NCBI RefSeq assembly: GCF_024171945.1 | Contig: NZ_JAMTCR010000002.1 | Coordinates: 1,054,001-1,118,000, forward strand | Direction: 5' to 3' | Length of the DNA stretch: 64,000 bases | From: Actinokineospora globicatena | Lineage (GTDB): Bacteria; Actinomycetota; Actinomycetes; Mycobacteriales; Pseudonocardiaceae | Shown: piece after piece, positions 37,496-45,212 of the stretch | Layout: each line of letters opens with the position of its first letter | How positions within the stretch are numbered: the first letter of the stretch is position 1 | Made by a program: the position numbers and the translations under genes | Notes under the pieces: generated by a model | Told to the model about the DNA's origin: nothing | Database searches by the model: none | What the model saw: only the letters and a program-made list of their open reading frames with translations

Positions 37496-37532
37496 GAAGG
37501 GGCGGGGCCCGGGATCCGGACCCCGCCCCTTC
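37496..37532. terminator. Bidirectional terminator
   Basis: GAAGGGGCGGGG pairs perfectly with CCCCGCCCCTTC around 13 nt, between the convergent symporter and small membrane protein genes. Confidence 0.75.
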
Positions 37533-37541
37533 GCACGTGCA

Positions 37542-38027
37542 TCAGCGGCGCATCGCCACCATGGCGACGAGCAGTGCCGCGCTCAGCAGGGCCGGCACGA
37601 TCCCGGCCAGCACCGCGAGCACGACGAGTCCCGACGTGACGCAGGCGACCAGCAGCATCGCCAGGTGCAGCGTCGGTGCCCACCCGCCGAGCAGCCGCTC
37701 GGCGAACACCATCGCCCGCGCGTGCGGGCTGGGCCTGCGCACCGGCGCGACCACGGGCTCGGCGGCGACGACGGTGTCGGCCTGCTCGGTGGTCTCGGCG
37801 GGTTCGGTTGTGGTGACCTCGGTGGTGCTGCCGACCCGCGAGCTGTCGGCCAGGTCGACCCGGTGGACGGTGTTGACCCGGTCCGCCTTGCCGACCAGGT
37901 CGGCCTTGGTGGACCGGTCCACCGCCCGGCGTGGCAGGGGCCGCGCCGGGAGTGCCGGGTCTTCGAAGGTGAGGTGCAACGTGCGGCGGACGTCCGTGCC
38001 CACGGACTCCGTTCCTGTCACGGCCAA
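37542..38027 (-). CDS. Hypothetical protein with two C-terminal membrane helices
   Basis: The 161-aa protein has a Thr/Val/Arg-rich soluble N-terminal region (about 1-105). Two hydrophobic segments follow near residues 115-155 (LHLAMLLVACVTSGLVVLAV and IVPALLSAALLVAMVAM). The likely TTG start at 38027 is preceded by GAAGGAG. No family is recognised; the layout fits a small membrane anchor with a cytoplasmic tail. Confidence 0.55.
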   Translation of the reverse strand: MAVTGTESVGTDVRRTLHLTFEDPALPARPLPRRAVDRSTKADLVGKADRVNTVHRVDLADSSRVGSTTEVTTTEPAETTEQADTVVAAEPVVAPVRRPSPHARAMVFAERLLGGWAPTLHLAMLLVACVTSGLVVLAVLAGIVPALLSAALLVAMVAMRR

Positions 38028-38251
38028 GGTGTCAGGCTCCTTCGTGGTACTGCGACTACCGATCAGTTTCCTCGCTCCGGCGTTGCCAGGTAGGTAACTA
38101 CTGGGTAGTAGACGATAAGCGGAGCGTGTTCGTCGGTGAGCGGCATCCTTGTGATCCGCCTCACCTATCGGGTGATGTCCTGACCCACTGCTACTGCGGA
38201 TGGCCTACGACGACCGCCATCGGTCGGCTGTAGAACTGAACGGGTGGAGTA

Positions 38252-38575
38252 GTGCGGACGCGGTTGGCGCAATCGACCGCATACCTGGCAATCCAGGCGG
38301 AGCAATCCGGCGACGCTCGGTGCCCATGTCCGTTTCATCCGCACGGAGCAATCCCATGGTTGCACGTGAAATTCGGTCACGCTCCGTTGGTCGCGCGCGG
38401 TCGACACTTGATCGACGCTCGCGGGGCCGCGGTGAGCGGACGGGGTGAACTCGCGGCGGCGACGGGGGTGCCGTTCGCCGACTGGCGAACCGGGCCACTT
38501 CCCCGGCCGGGTGACGGGTGGAACGTGCCCCCGGGGCCGGGAACGGTCCACCGGCCTACCGCGCCTCGGGCGTGA
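38252..38575 (+). CDS. Small hypothetical protein
   Basis: This is a possible 107-aa product from GTG at 38252, with GGTGGAG just before it. It shows RCPCPFHPHG, WLHVKFGHAPLV and TGVPFADWRTGPLP. It ends 21 bp before a strong hairpin. The opposite strand also has a long open frame, with worse composition. No family is recognised and the call is tentative. Confidence 0.4.
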   Translation: MRTRLAQSTAYLAIQAEQSGDARCPCPFHPHGAIPWLHVKFGHAPLVARGRHLIDARGAAVSGRGELAAATGVPFADWRTGPLPRPGDGWNVPPGPGTVHRPTAPRA

Positions 38576-38595
38576 AAGCCCTGGAAAATAAGGAA

Positions 38596-38640
38596 ACCCC
38601 GTAGTGCTGCCAGGTCGGGGGTCCGCCAGCACTACGGGGT
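38596..38640 (+). terminator. Hairpin terminator
   Basis: ACCCCGTAGTGCTG and CAGCACTACGGGGT form a perfect 14-bp stem around a 17-nt loop, downstream of the putative gene at 38252. Confidence 0.6.
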
Positions 38641-38680
38641 CAACCGGAACATCGTGAAGCGCCCCGGTCGTGTTACAACG

Positions 38681-38714
38681 GGCCGGAGATGTGCCCTGCA
38701 TCACATCTCCGGCC
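38681..38714 (-). terminator. Hairpin terminator after the 47-aa gene
   Basis: GGCCGGAGATGTG and CACATCTCCGGCC form a perfect 13-bp stem with an 8-nt loop, 11 bp past the stop of the leftward small gene. Confidence 0.65.
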
Positions 38715-38724
38715 CGAGTCTTGG

Positions 38725-38868
38725 TCAGCGCCAGACGTTCTGCGTCTGCGCCAGTGCGATCAGCTCGTGGCGCATCGCGGGCGTGGCGGCCTGGTCGATC
38801 GCGCGGTTCACGGCCTTGCGCGTGCGGGCCTCGGCGCGGCGGGCTCGGATCTTCGCGGTCACGTTCAT
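38725..38868 (-). CDS. 47-aa basic helical protein
   Basis: This very short reading frame starts MNVTAKIRARRAEARTRKAV and ends LAQTQNVWR. It is strongly basic in its first half and predicted helical throughout. A purine-rich stretch (AGAGGGGAAG) lies upstream, and a clean hairpin follows the stop. Similar mini-proteins of unknown function occur in related actinomycetes, from memory. Nucleic-acid binding is only suggested by the charge. Confidence 0.55.
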   Translation of the reverse strand: MNVTAKIRARRAEARTRKAVNRAIDQAATPAMRHELIALAQTQNVWR

Positions 38869-38983
38869 TGCTCTTGCTTCCCCTCTAAGGACCTTGCTGG
38901 CCGCTCTGGCTGAGTGGCATGACTCAAGTATGCACCCTCAGACCCCGGAAAGCACGTATCTGTCCGGTGAACTGGCGCACATG

Positions 38984-39043
38984 CCGATGAATCATCGGTA
39001 GTGACCTGGAGCTCACCGGATAGTGTCCGGTTTCTTGTGAGCT
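38984..39043. promoter_or_regulatory. Palindromic promoter region of the 47-aa gene
   Basis: CCGATGA-A-TCATCGG (38984-38998) is a perfect dyad. It is followed by nested inverted repeats: AGCTCAC/GTGAGCT (39010-39016 and 39037-39043) enclose ACCGGA/TCCGGT. The region lies 116-175 bp upstream of the leftward gene start. These are probable operator sites with unknown binders. Confidence 0.4.
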
Positions 39044-39084
39044 GGGGAACAACGTGCTAACGCGCGCGGGCACACCGCGACCCT

Positions 39085-39110
39085 CGATCGCGGTGTATAG
39101 GCATATCTAG
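39085..39110 (+). repeat. 26-bp direct repeat, left copy
   Basis: This 26-bp sequence starts CGATCGCGGTGT and ends ATATCTAG. It matches 40403-40428 at 22 of 26 positions in the same orientation. It lies 3' of the AAA ATPase gene and contains the rare tetramer CTAG. Confidence 0.55.
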
Positions 39111-39150
39111 GAAGACGGCTAGATGCTGCGAGAGTGCGCCAGAAGCGGCG

Positions 39151-40347
39151 TCACTCCTCCATGTTCAGCAGGTAGCGACCGAAGTGCGGCACGGTGAAGG
39201 CGATCCGGCCGCGCTCGGCGGAGTAGACCAGGCCCTTCTTGATGAGGCTGTCGCGCGCGGGCGAGAGCGACGACGGCTTGCGGCCGAGGAACACCGCGAT
39301 GTCCGAGGTCCCGGCGCTCTCGTCCTTCCCGTCGGTCAGCTCGGCCATCGCCCGCAGGTACTCCCGCTCGGCCGGGGTGGCGCGCTCGTAGCGGGAGCCG
39401 AAGAACCCGACCGCCAGCTCGACCTCCGCCTCCGGGGCGGCGACCAGGACGTCCTCGGCGGTGATCGGGTCGGCCGGGGCTGCGTCCCAGGCGGCCTTGC
39501 CGAAGGCCTGGATGAAGTACGGGTAGCCGCCGGAGCGCTCGAAGAGGGCGGCCAGCGCGTCCGGGGTGATCCCGGCCTGCTCGCGGTCGACCGGGACGAG
39601 CACAGCCTGGTCGGCGTCGGCGCGGTCGAGCCGGTCGATGCGGACGTAGCGGAACAGCCGCTCCGAGTACGACTTGCTCGCCGACAGCACGGCGGGCAGG
39701 TGCGGCAACCCGGCGCCGACCACCACCAGCGGCGCGCCGGACTGGGACAGCTCGTGGCAGGCGGCGCACAGCGCGGAGATGTCGTCGGCACCGATGTCCT
39801 GCATCTCGTCGATGAGCACCGCGACCCCGGTGCCCACGTCCTGGGCCAGCTCAGCGACCTCGGTGAACAGCTCGACCAGGTCGATCTCGATGTCGCCGGA
39901 GTCGGCCCTGCCCTGGGTGGCGGGCACGTCGATGCCGGGCTGCCAGCGCTCCCGCAGCTTGGCGCTGTCCGGGTTGGACTTGAGGGCGAACGCCTTGAGC
40001 ACGCCGAGCACCTGCTCGACCCGCTCCGGCGCCCGGTGCCGCACGGCGAGGTCGCGGATCGCGCGGTGCAGCGCGGCGGACAGCGGGCGGCGCAGGTCGG
40101 CGTCCGGCCGCGCCTCGATCTTGCCCGCGCCCCAGCCGCGCCGGACGGCCATCGACCGCAGTTCGCCGAGCAGGACCGTCTTGCCGACCCCGCGCAGCCC
40201 GGTCAGCACGAGGCTGCGCTCCGGCCTGCCCCTGGCGACCCGTTCCAGCACGACCTCGAAGGCCCGCAGCTCCTTCTCGCGGCCAGCCAGCTCCGGCGGG
40301 CGCTGGCCCGCGCCAGGGGCGAAGGGGTTGCGCACCGGGTCCATCAT
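39151..40347 (-). CDS. AAA ATPase (AAA_16/ORC-like) with C-terminal winged helix
   Basis: The protein has 398 aa. LVLTGLRGVGKTVLL is Walker A (about 46-60), VAVLIDEMQDIGADD is Walker B with sensor-like VVVGAGLP following, and the lid contains GGYPYFIQAFGKAAWD. The C-terminal 80 residues (SDIAVFLGRKPSSLSPARDSLIKKGLV) look like a winged helix-turn-helix, suggesting DNA binding. Similar archaeal-type ATPases occur as stand-alone genes of unknown role. It is bracketed by the direct repeats at 39085 and 40403. Confidence 0.75.
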   Translation of the reverse strand: MMDPVRNPFAPGAGQRPPELAGREKELRAFEVVLERVARGRPERSLVLTGLRGVGKTVLLGELRSMAVRRGWGAGKIEARPDADLRRPLSAALHRAIRDLAVRHRAPERVEQVLGVLKAFALKSNPDSAKLRERWQPGIDVPATQGRADSGDIEIDLVELFTEVAELAQDVGTGVAVLIDEMQDIGADDISALCAACHELSQSGAPLVVVGAGLPHLPAVLSASKSYSERLFRYVRIDRLDRADADQAVLVPVDREQAGITPDALAALFERSGGYPYFIQAFGKAAWDAAPADPITAEDVLVAAPEAEVELAVGFFGSRYERATPAEREYLRAMAELTDGKDESAGTSDIAVFLGRKPSSLSPARDSLIKKGLVYSAERGRIAFTVPHFGRYLLNMEE

Positions 40348-40402
40348 GCGACGGTATCGGCGCGTCTAGCGTCAGCCCGATATTTCCGTCGGCGCGCCCG
40401 GC

Positions 40403-40428
40403 CGATTGCGGTGTCTAGCCCTATCTAG
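40403..40428 (+). repeat. 26-bp direct repeat, right copy
   Basis: This partner of 39085-39110 starts CGATTGCGGTGT, contains two CTAG tetramers and lies 56 bp upstream of the leftward ATPase start. A third CTAG is at 40366-40369. It is a likely operator or recognition site. Confidence 0.55.
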
Positions 40429-40456
40429 CGTCTTAGGTAGAGAGTGGTAGAGGTGG

Positions 40457-41737
40457 CTACTTCTCCAGGATCGCGGTGACGCCCTGGCCGCCCGCCGCGC
40501 AGATCGAGATCAGGCCGCGCCCGGCGCCGCGGTCGTGCAGCAGCTTCGCCAGGGTCGCCACGATCCGGCCACCGGTCGCGGCGAACGGGTGCCCCGCGGC
40601 CAACGACGAGCCGTTGACGTTGAGCTTCGACCGGTCGATCGAGCCGAGCGGTTCGGCCAGGCCGAGCCGGTCCTTCGCGAACTCGACGTCCTCCCAGGCG
40701 GCCAGCGTGGCGAGCACCTGCGAGGCGAACGCCTCGTGGATCTCGTAGAAGTCGAAGTCCTGCAACGTGAGACCGGCGCGGGCCAGCATGCGCGGCACGG
40801 CGTAGGCGGGGGCCATGAGCAGGCCCTCGTCGCCGTGCACGTAGTCGACCGCCGCGGTCTCGCTGAAGGTGAGGTAGGCCTGCACCGGGAAGCGGTGCGC
40901 CCGCGCCCACTCCTCACTGGCCAGCAGCACCGCCGACGCGCCGTCGGAGAGCGGGGTCGAGTTGCCCGCTGTCATCGTGCCGCTCTCGCCGCCGAACACC
41001 GGCTTGAGCGCGGCGAGCTTGTCGGCCGTCGAGTCGGGCCGCAGGTTCTGGTCCCGGGACAGGCCCTGGTAGGAGGTGACCAGGTCGTCGAAGAACCCCC
41101 GGTCGTAGGCGGCGGCCAGCTTCTGGTGGCTGGCGGCCGCGAGTTCGTCCTGCGCCTCCCGGCTGATCCCCCACCGCGCGGCGGTCACCGCGGCGTGCTC
41201 GCCCATGGACAGCCCGGTGCGCGGCTCGGCGTTGCGCGGGATGTCCGGCACGACGTGACCCGGCCGGATCTTGGCGAGCAGCCGCAGCCGCTGCCCGACC
41301 GACTTGGCGCTGTTGAGCGAGATCAGGATCCGCCGGAGGTCCTCGTTGACCTGCAACGGCGCGTCGCTGGTGGTGTCGACCCCGCCCGCGATGGCCGAGT
41401 CGACCTGGCCGAGGGCGATCTTGTTGGCCACCTGGACGATCGCCTGCAGACCGGTGCCGCACGCCTGCTGGAGGTCGTAGGCGGGGGTGTCGGCGGCGAG
41501 CCTGCTGCCGAGCACGCACTCGCGGGTCAGGTTGAAGTCGCGGCTGTGCTTGAGGACCGCGCCCGCCGCGACCTCGCCGAGCCGCTCCCCCTGCAGACCG
41601 AACCGGGCGACCAGGCCGTCGAGCGCGGCGGTCAGCATGTCCTGGTTCGACGCCCGCGCGTACGGCCCGTTGGACCGGGCGAACGGGATGCGGTTCCCAC
41701 CGAGGACCGCGACTCGGCGCACGTGACTCTGGGCCAT
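40457..41737 (-). CDS. fadA2: Acetyl-CoA acyltransferase (thiolase, FadA2-like)
   Basis: The 426-aa thiolase cleaves 3-ketoacyl-CoA in fatty-acid beta-oxidation or the reverse. The nucleophile is C93 in QQACGTGLQAI; other motifs are FYEIHEAFAS (His) and SICAAGGQGVT (second Cys). The ATG at 41737 has AGGAGG at ideal spacing. It is divergent from fabG4-htdX, exactly as Rv0243 is from Rv0242c-Rv0241c. A dyad in the shared promoter at 41782-41797 suggests joint regulation by the TetR encoded at 45213. Confidence 0.92.
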   Translation of the reverse strand: MAQSHVRRVAVLGGNRIPFARSNGPYARASNQDMLTAALDGLVARFGLQGERLGEVAAGAVLKHSRDFNLTRECVLGSRLAADTPAYDLQQACGTGLQAIVQVANKIALGQVDSAIAGGVDTTSDAPLQVNEDLRRILISLNSAKSVGQRLRLLAKIRPGHVVPDIPRNAEPRTGLSMGEHAAVTAARWGISREAQDELAAASHQKLAAAYDRGFFDDLVTSYQGLSRDQNLRPDSTADKLAALKPVFGGESGTMTAGNSTPLSDGASAVLLASEEWARAHRFPVQAYLTFSETAAVDYVHGDEGLLMAPAYAVPRMLARAGLTLQDFDFYEIHEAFASQVLATLAAWEDVEFAKDRLGLAEPLGSIDRSKLNVNGSSLAAGHPFAATGGRIVATLAKLLHDRGAGRGLISICAAGGQGVTAILEK

Positions 41738-41781
41738 TGCGTCCTCCTGAACAGGGGCTCGGACCTGCGCTACCATCGTAA

Positions 41782-41797
41782 CCTACTTGAGAGTAGC
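41782..41797. promoter_or_regulatory. Candidate TetR operator in the fadA2/fabG4 divergon
   Basis: CCTACTTGAGAGTAGC has CTACT/AGTAG half-sites around TGAG. It matches the operator-like CCTACCGATCAGTAGG in front of the TetR gene at 45866 in both outer halves. It lies between divergent starts at 41737 and 41815. Confidence 0.5.
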
Positions 41798-41814
41798 TTT
41801 GGAGGCGCGCCCCG

Positions 41815-43146
41815 ATGGCAGATCGGTACCAGCGGTTCAGCAACTCCGGCGTCGGCCGGGTCCTGGTCAAGCGGCTCGGCCTGCCGAACCCGACCCCGTT
41901 GCGCCGCCACCGGCCGGGCGACCCGGCCCTGGACGGCCCGGTGCTGCTGGGCGCGGCACCCGGCGGGCGGCTCGTCGACCAGGTCGCGGGGGTGTGCGCG
42001 GCCGCGGGGACCGAGATGGTGACCAGTCCGGCCGACGCTCACGGCGCGCTTGTCTTCGATGCCACCGGGGTGCGGCGGGTCGAGCAGCTCCGGGCGCTCT
42101 ACGACTTCTTCAACCCGGTGCTGCGTTCGCTCGGGACGTGCGGGCGGGTCGTGGTGCTCGGGACGCCACCGGAGCGGATCGCTGACGCCGAGGAACAGGT
42201 CGCCCAACGCGCGCTGGAGGGCTTCGTCCGGTCGGTCGGCAAGGAACTAGTGCGCGGCGCGACGGCTCAACTGGTCTATGTGGAGCCCGGGGCGGAGGGG
42301 GATATCGCGTCCACGCTGCGGTTCCTGCTGTCCGGCAAGTCGGCTTACGTTGACGCGCAGGTGATCCGGATCGGGGTTCTCGGTGGCAGCGCCGTGGAAC
42401 CGGACGACTGGGCTTCGCCGTTGGCGGGCAAGGTCGCGTTGGTGACCGGGGCGTCGCGCGGCATCGGTGCCGCGATTGCCGAGGTGCTCGCCCGCGACGG
42501 CGCGCACGTCGTCGCACTGGATGTCCCCGCGCAGGGAGACGGGCTGGCCGAGGTCGCCAACCGGGTCGGCGGTTCCGCACTGCAACTCGACATCACCGCT
42601 GCGGATGCCCCCGCCCGACTCAGCGACCACCTGCGCACCCGCCACGGCGGCGTCGACATCGTCGTCCACAACGCGGGGATCACCCGCGACAAGAAGCTGG
42701 CCAACATGAAGGACTCCGCCTGGGACGCGGTGCTCTCGGTGAACCTCGCCAGCCAACTGCGGGTCAACACGGCGCTCCTGGACGGCGTGCTGCGCGACGG
42801 CGGCCGGATCATCGGGGTGTCGTCCATCGCCGGTATCGCGGGCAACACCGGCCAGACCAACTACGCCACCAGCAAGGCGGGCGTCATCGGGATGGTCAAC
42901 GCGTACGCACCGGTGGTGGGCCGCGGGATCACGGTCAACGCCGTCGCCCCCGGCTTCATCGAGACCAAGATGACCGCCGCGGTCCCCCCGGTCATCCGCG
43001 AGGCAGGCCGCCGGATGAACAGCCTCGCCCAAGGTGGACTACCGGTGGACGTCGCGGAAACCATTGCCTGGTACGCCAACCCGGCCTCCGGCGCGGTCAC
43101 CGGCAACGTCGTCCGCGTCTGCGGCCAGAGCCTCCTGGGGGCGTGA
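41815..43146 (+). CDS. fabG4: 3-oxoacyl-ACP/CoA reductase, FabG4 type
   Basis: The protein has 443 aa, much longer than ordinary FabG and matching the two-domain FabG4 plan. An N-terminal flavodoxin-like domain (about 1-200) is followed by a C-terminal SDR domain. That domain has ALVTGASRGIGAAIAE, HNAGITRD, GVSSIAGIAGNTGQ and NYATSKAGV (catalytic Tyr/Lys), and it uses NADH in the mycobacterial enzyme. It reduces 3-oxoacyl-CoA. It overlaps htdX by one to four bases. Confidence 0.92.
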   Translation: MADRYQRFSNSGVGRVLVKRLGLPNPTPLRRHRPGDPALDGPVLLGAAPGGRLVDQVAGVCAAAGTEMVTSPADAHGALVFDATGVRRVEQLRALYDFFNPVLRSLGTCGRVVVLGTPPERIADAEEQVAQRALEGFVRSVGKELVRGATAQLVYVEPGAEGDIASTLRFLLSGKSAYVDAQVIRIGVLGGSAVEPDDWASPLAGKVALVTGASRGIGAAIAEVLARDGAHVVALDVPAQGDGLAEVANRVGGSALQLDITAADAPARLSDHLRTRHGGVDIVVHNAGITRDKKLANMKDSAWDAVLSVNLASQLRVNTALLDGVLRDGGRIIGVSSIAGIAGNTGQTNYATSKAGVIGMVNAYAPVVGRGITVNAVAPGFIETKMTAAVPPVIREAGRRMNSLAQGGLPVDVAETIAWYANPASGAVTGNVVRVCGQSLLGA

Positions 43147-43979
43147 TGCCAGTCCTGGACCACTCCCCTCGCCTGGCCGCGCTCTACACCAAGGCCGTCC
43201 TCGCCACCTTCACCAAGTCCGGCGGCTCCTTACCTGATCGCACTTACGAGCGCTTCCGGGTGGGCGTGGATGCGGCGCATTTGGCTGCTTACAACCGGGT
43301 GTGCGGATTCCGCTTGGGTGACGAGCTGCCTGCTACCTATCTGCATGTGCTGACTTTTCCCATGCAGGTCAAGCTCATGACTGACGCGGACTTCCCGTTT
43401 CCGCTGATCGGGTCAATTCACGTGGCGAACCGGATCGTGCAGCGCCGGCCGGTGCTGGTGGGTGAGGTGCTCGACCTTCGGGTGGGGGTGGCTGATTTGC
43501 GGGACCACCCTCGGGGGGTTCAGTTCGACGTGATCTCCTCGGTGGCTGCGGGTGGTGTTGAAGTGTGGAGTGGGGTTAGTACTTACCTTCGGCGGACTTC
43601 TGCTGGTTCTGGGTCTGGTTCTGCTTCTGGTCGGGAGGAGTTGCCTGGGGTTGTTGCTTGTTGGGACGTTCCTGGTGATGTCGGACGGCGTTATGCGGGT
43701 GTTTCTGGTGATCGGAACCCGATTCACCTGCATGCGCTGACGGCTCGGATGTTCGGGTACTCACGGCCGATCGCGCACGGGATGTGGACTAAGGCGCGGT
43801 GCTTGGCTGCGTTGGAGGGGAAGTTGCCGGGGGCGTTTGAGGTGGATGTGCGGTTCAAGTTGCCTGTGCACCTCCCTGCCCGTCTTTCGTTTTGCCTGGA
43901 CGGGCGGCGGTTTGCGGTTGTGGGTGCAGATGGAGGCAAGCCTCACCTGACGGGGACGGTTGTTGACCTGTCCGCGTAG
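43146..43979 (+). CDS. htdX: MaoC-like (R)-3-hydroxyacyl dehydratase, HtdX type
   Basis: The 277-aa double hot-dog protein has the hydratase-2 motif YAGVSGDRNPIHLH and FGYSRPIAHGMW in the C-terminal hot-dog. Its partner genes fabG4 and fadA2 define a fatty-acyl-CoA processing set as in Rv0241c-Rv0243. ATG at 43146 (TGATG overlap) is used; GTG at 43143 is possible. The second half has unusual G/T-ending codons and runs into the G/T-rich repeat region. Confidence 0.88.
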   Translation: MPVLDHSPRLAALYTKAVLATFTKSGGSLPDRTYERFRVGVDAAHLAAYNRVCGFRLGDELPATYLHVLTFPMQVKLMTDADFPFPLIGSIHVANRIVQRRPVLVGEVLDLRVGVADLRDHPRGVQFDVISSVAAGGVEVWSGVSTYLRRTSAGSGSGSASGREELPGVVACWDVPGDVGRRYAGVSGDRNPIHLHALTARMFGYSRPIAHGMWTKARCLAALEGKLPGAFEVDVRFKLPVHLPARLSFCLDGRRFAVVGADGGKPHLTGTVVDLSA

Positions 43980-43996
43980 GGGCCCGTTGGGCCTTG

Positions 43997-44024
43997 TTGT
44001 CCACAAGGGGCCAGGTAGTCCACA
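43997..44024 (+). promoter_or_regulatory. Pair of DnaA-box-like nonamers
   Basis: TTGTCCACA at 43997-44005 and TAGTCCACA at 44016-44024 lie 19 nt apart start to start, in the same orientation. The flanks (AGTTTCAGCCT / ACTTTCAGCCT downstream) also resemble 5843-5860, so the whole segment is part of the dispersed repeat. Confidence 0.5.
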
Positions 44025-44080
44025 GCTTCGACTTTCAGCCTCTCAGTGCTTGCGTTCCCTTCGGGGCACCCCAACCCCAT

Positions 44081-44250
44081 CGAGCAGGCCTGGCACCAGC
44101 GCCGTGGTGGAGCGCGTGTGGGCCAACGTCGTTGGCGGGCGTCTCGGGGTCAACGTTGTCGGCGGGTGTGTTGGGGCAATGTGGTTGGGGTCTTGGCCAG
44201 TCGTTGGCGGGTGGGCTGGGACTGGGCGTGGGGACTTGGTGGAGCGTGGG
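44081..44250 (+). repeat. Dispersed intergenic repeat, copy B
   Basis: This is similar over its length to 6176-6345. Shared runs include TGGCACCAGCGCC, CCAACGTCGTTGGCGGGCG, AACGTTGTCGGCGGG, GTCTTGGCCAGTCGT and CTGGGACTGGGCGTGGG. It lacks the 31-bp foldback arms of copy A. Confidence 0.6.
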
Positions 44251-44344
44251 GAGGCGGGCAGGGGCGTGGGCTCGGGTGCTGTGAGCTGGGGTTGTGGCGT
44301 GTTGGGCGGGAGGGGGTGGGGGCGATCATGATGTGGGGGTGGAG

Positions 44345-45208
44345 ATGCCGGTGGTGGTTACTAAGCGGTGTTTGGATGCTTGTGTGGGGGTTTTTGGGTT
44401 TGGGGGGCGGGAGGAGGCTCGGGAGTGGTTGGAGGGGGTTATCGCTGCTGAGGGGGTGGTGACTGATCGGTTGCCGGAGGAGGTGGTGGGGCGGCGGAGT
44501 CCTTCGGGGTATTTCCTGGTGGCTGGGCGGAAGTTCGTGTTGCCGTTGGCTGAGGACCGGGACGGGGCCGGGCAGTGGATCGCGACGAACTGCTTGGGGT
44601 TCCCGAGGAAGTCCACTGTGGACTTGACTGGGTTGCGTGGGGTCGACCTGTTGGCGGAGGTCACTGTGTTGCCGCACGCCGTGGAGCGGTTTCAGCAGCG
44701 CGGGGGTGGGCACCGGGATCCGGACCGGGCCCACAAGGAGTTGTACGCGGCGTTAGCGCCCACGGTTCGGGCGGTGCGGAAGCCGCCGGGGTGGTGTCGG
44801 ACGAGGGCGGCTGATCTCTACCTCGTCGCCGGTGAGCATGACGAGTTCTGTCTTCCTTGTCGGGCGGGGAGTGGGAAGCGGCCGTACGACGTGATCACGT
44901 GCATTCACCGCGCGGGGGATCTGTTCGGGAAGCCGTTGGGGGCCAAGGTGTGCGAGGTGGCGGTCGAGCCGGACAGCAAGGCGGCTCGGTTGGTCCATCG
45001 TGGACTGCGCAAGGGCGGCAGGCTCTCCTGGCACCGACCGGCGTGGGTCAAGGTGGCCAAGCCCGCGAAGTGGTGGTTGGTGTTCAACAACCGCACCGCC
45101 GCTGTGGTGCGGTGGGAGCCGGGGAGTGCGCGGCCGTTGGTGCTGACCCACGTCGTCGACGGCAGGTCCCTGCTGGTGCGGCTGGTCGACCGGGTGCTGG
45201 GCCGGTAG
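44345..45208 (+). CDS. Uncharacterised protein in a G/T-rich island
   Basis: The 287-aa product is not recognised. The N-terminal half includes FGFGGREEAREWLEGVIAAEG and SGYFLVAGRKFVLPLAED. The centre has VLPHAVERFQQRGG followed by a helix, a His/Arg pattern reminiscent of RNase-like toxin folds but not diagnostic. Two Cys pairs occur (WCRTRAAD, FCLPCRAGSG). The C-terminal third is basic. The first 400 bp use G/T-ending codons unlike the rest of the window. The ATG at 44345 follows a GGGGG run; GTG at 44339 is an alternative. Confidence 0.55.
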   Translation: MPVVVTKRCLDACVGVFGFGGREEAREWLEGVIAAEGVVTDRLPEEVVGRRSPSGYFLVAGRKFVLPLAEDRDGAGQWIATNCLGFPRKSTVDLTGLRGVDLLAEVTVLPHAVERFQQRGGGHRDPDRAHKELYAALAPTVRAVRKPPGWCRTRAADLYLVAGEHDEFCLPCRAGSGKRPYDVITCIHRAGDLFGKPLGAKVCEVAVEPDSKAARLVHRGLRKGGRLSWHRPAWVKVAKPAKWWLVFNNRTAAVVRWEPGSARPLVLTHVVDGRSLLVRLVDRVLGR

Positions 45209-45212
45209 CGGG

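Larger units (their letters stand above)
43980..44344. other. Gene-free gap with DnaA-box pair and dispersed repeat
   Basis: This 365-bp gap between htdX and the next rightward gene has no credible coding sequence. It contains TTGTCCACA and TAGTCCACA nonamers with 19-nt spacing, then repeat copy B at 44081-44250. Confidence 0.7.

Noticed and set aside
38165..38704. Minus-strand frame of 179 aa overlapping the hairpins
   Set aside because: It spans two hairpin terminators and overlaps a more plausible plus-strand gene; no ribosome-binding site or motif.
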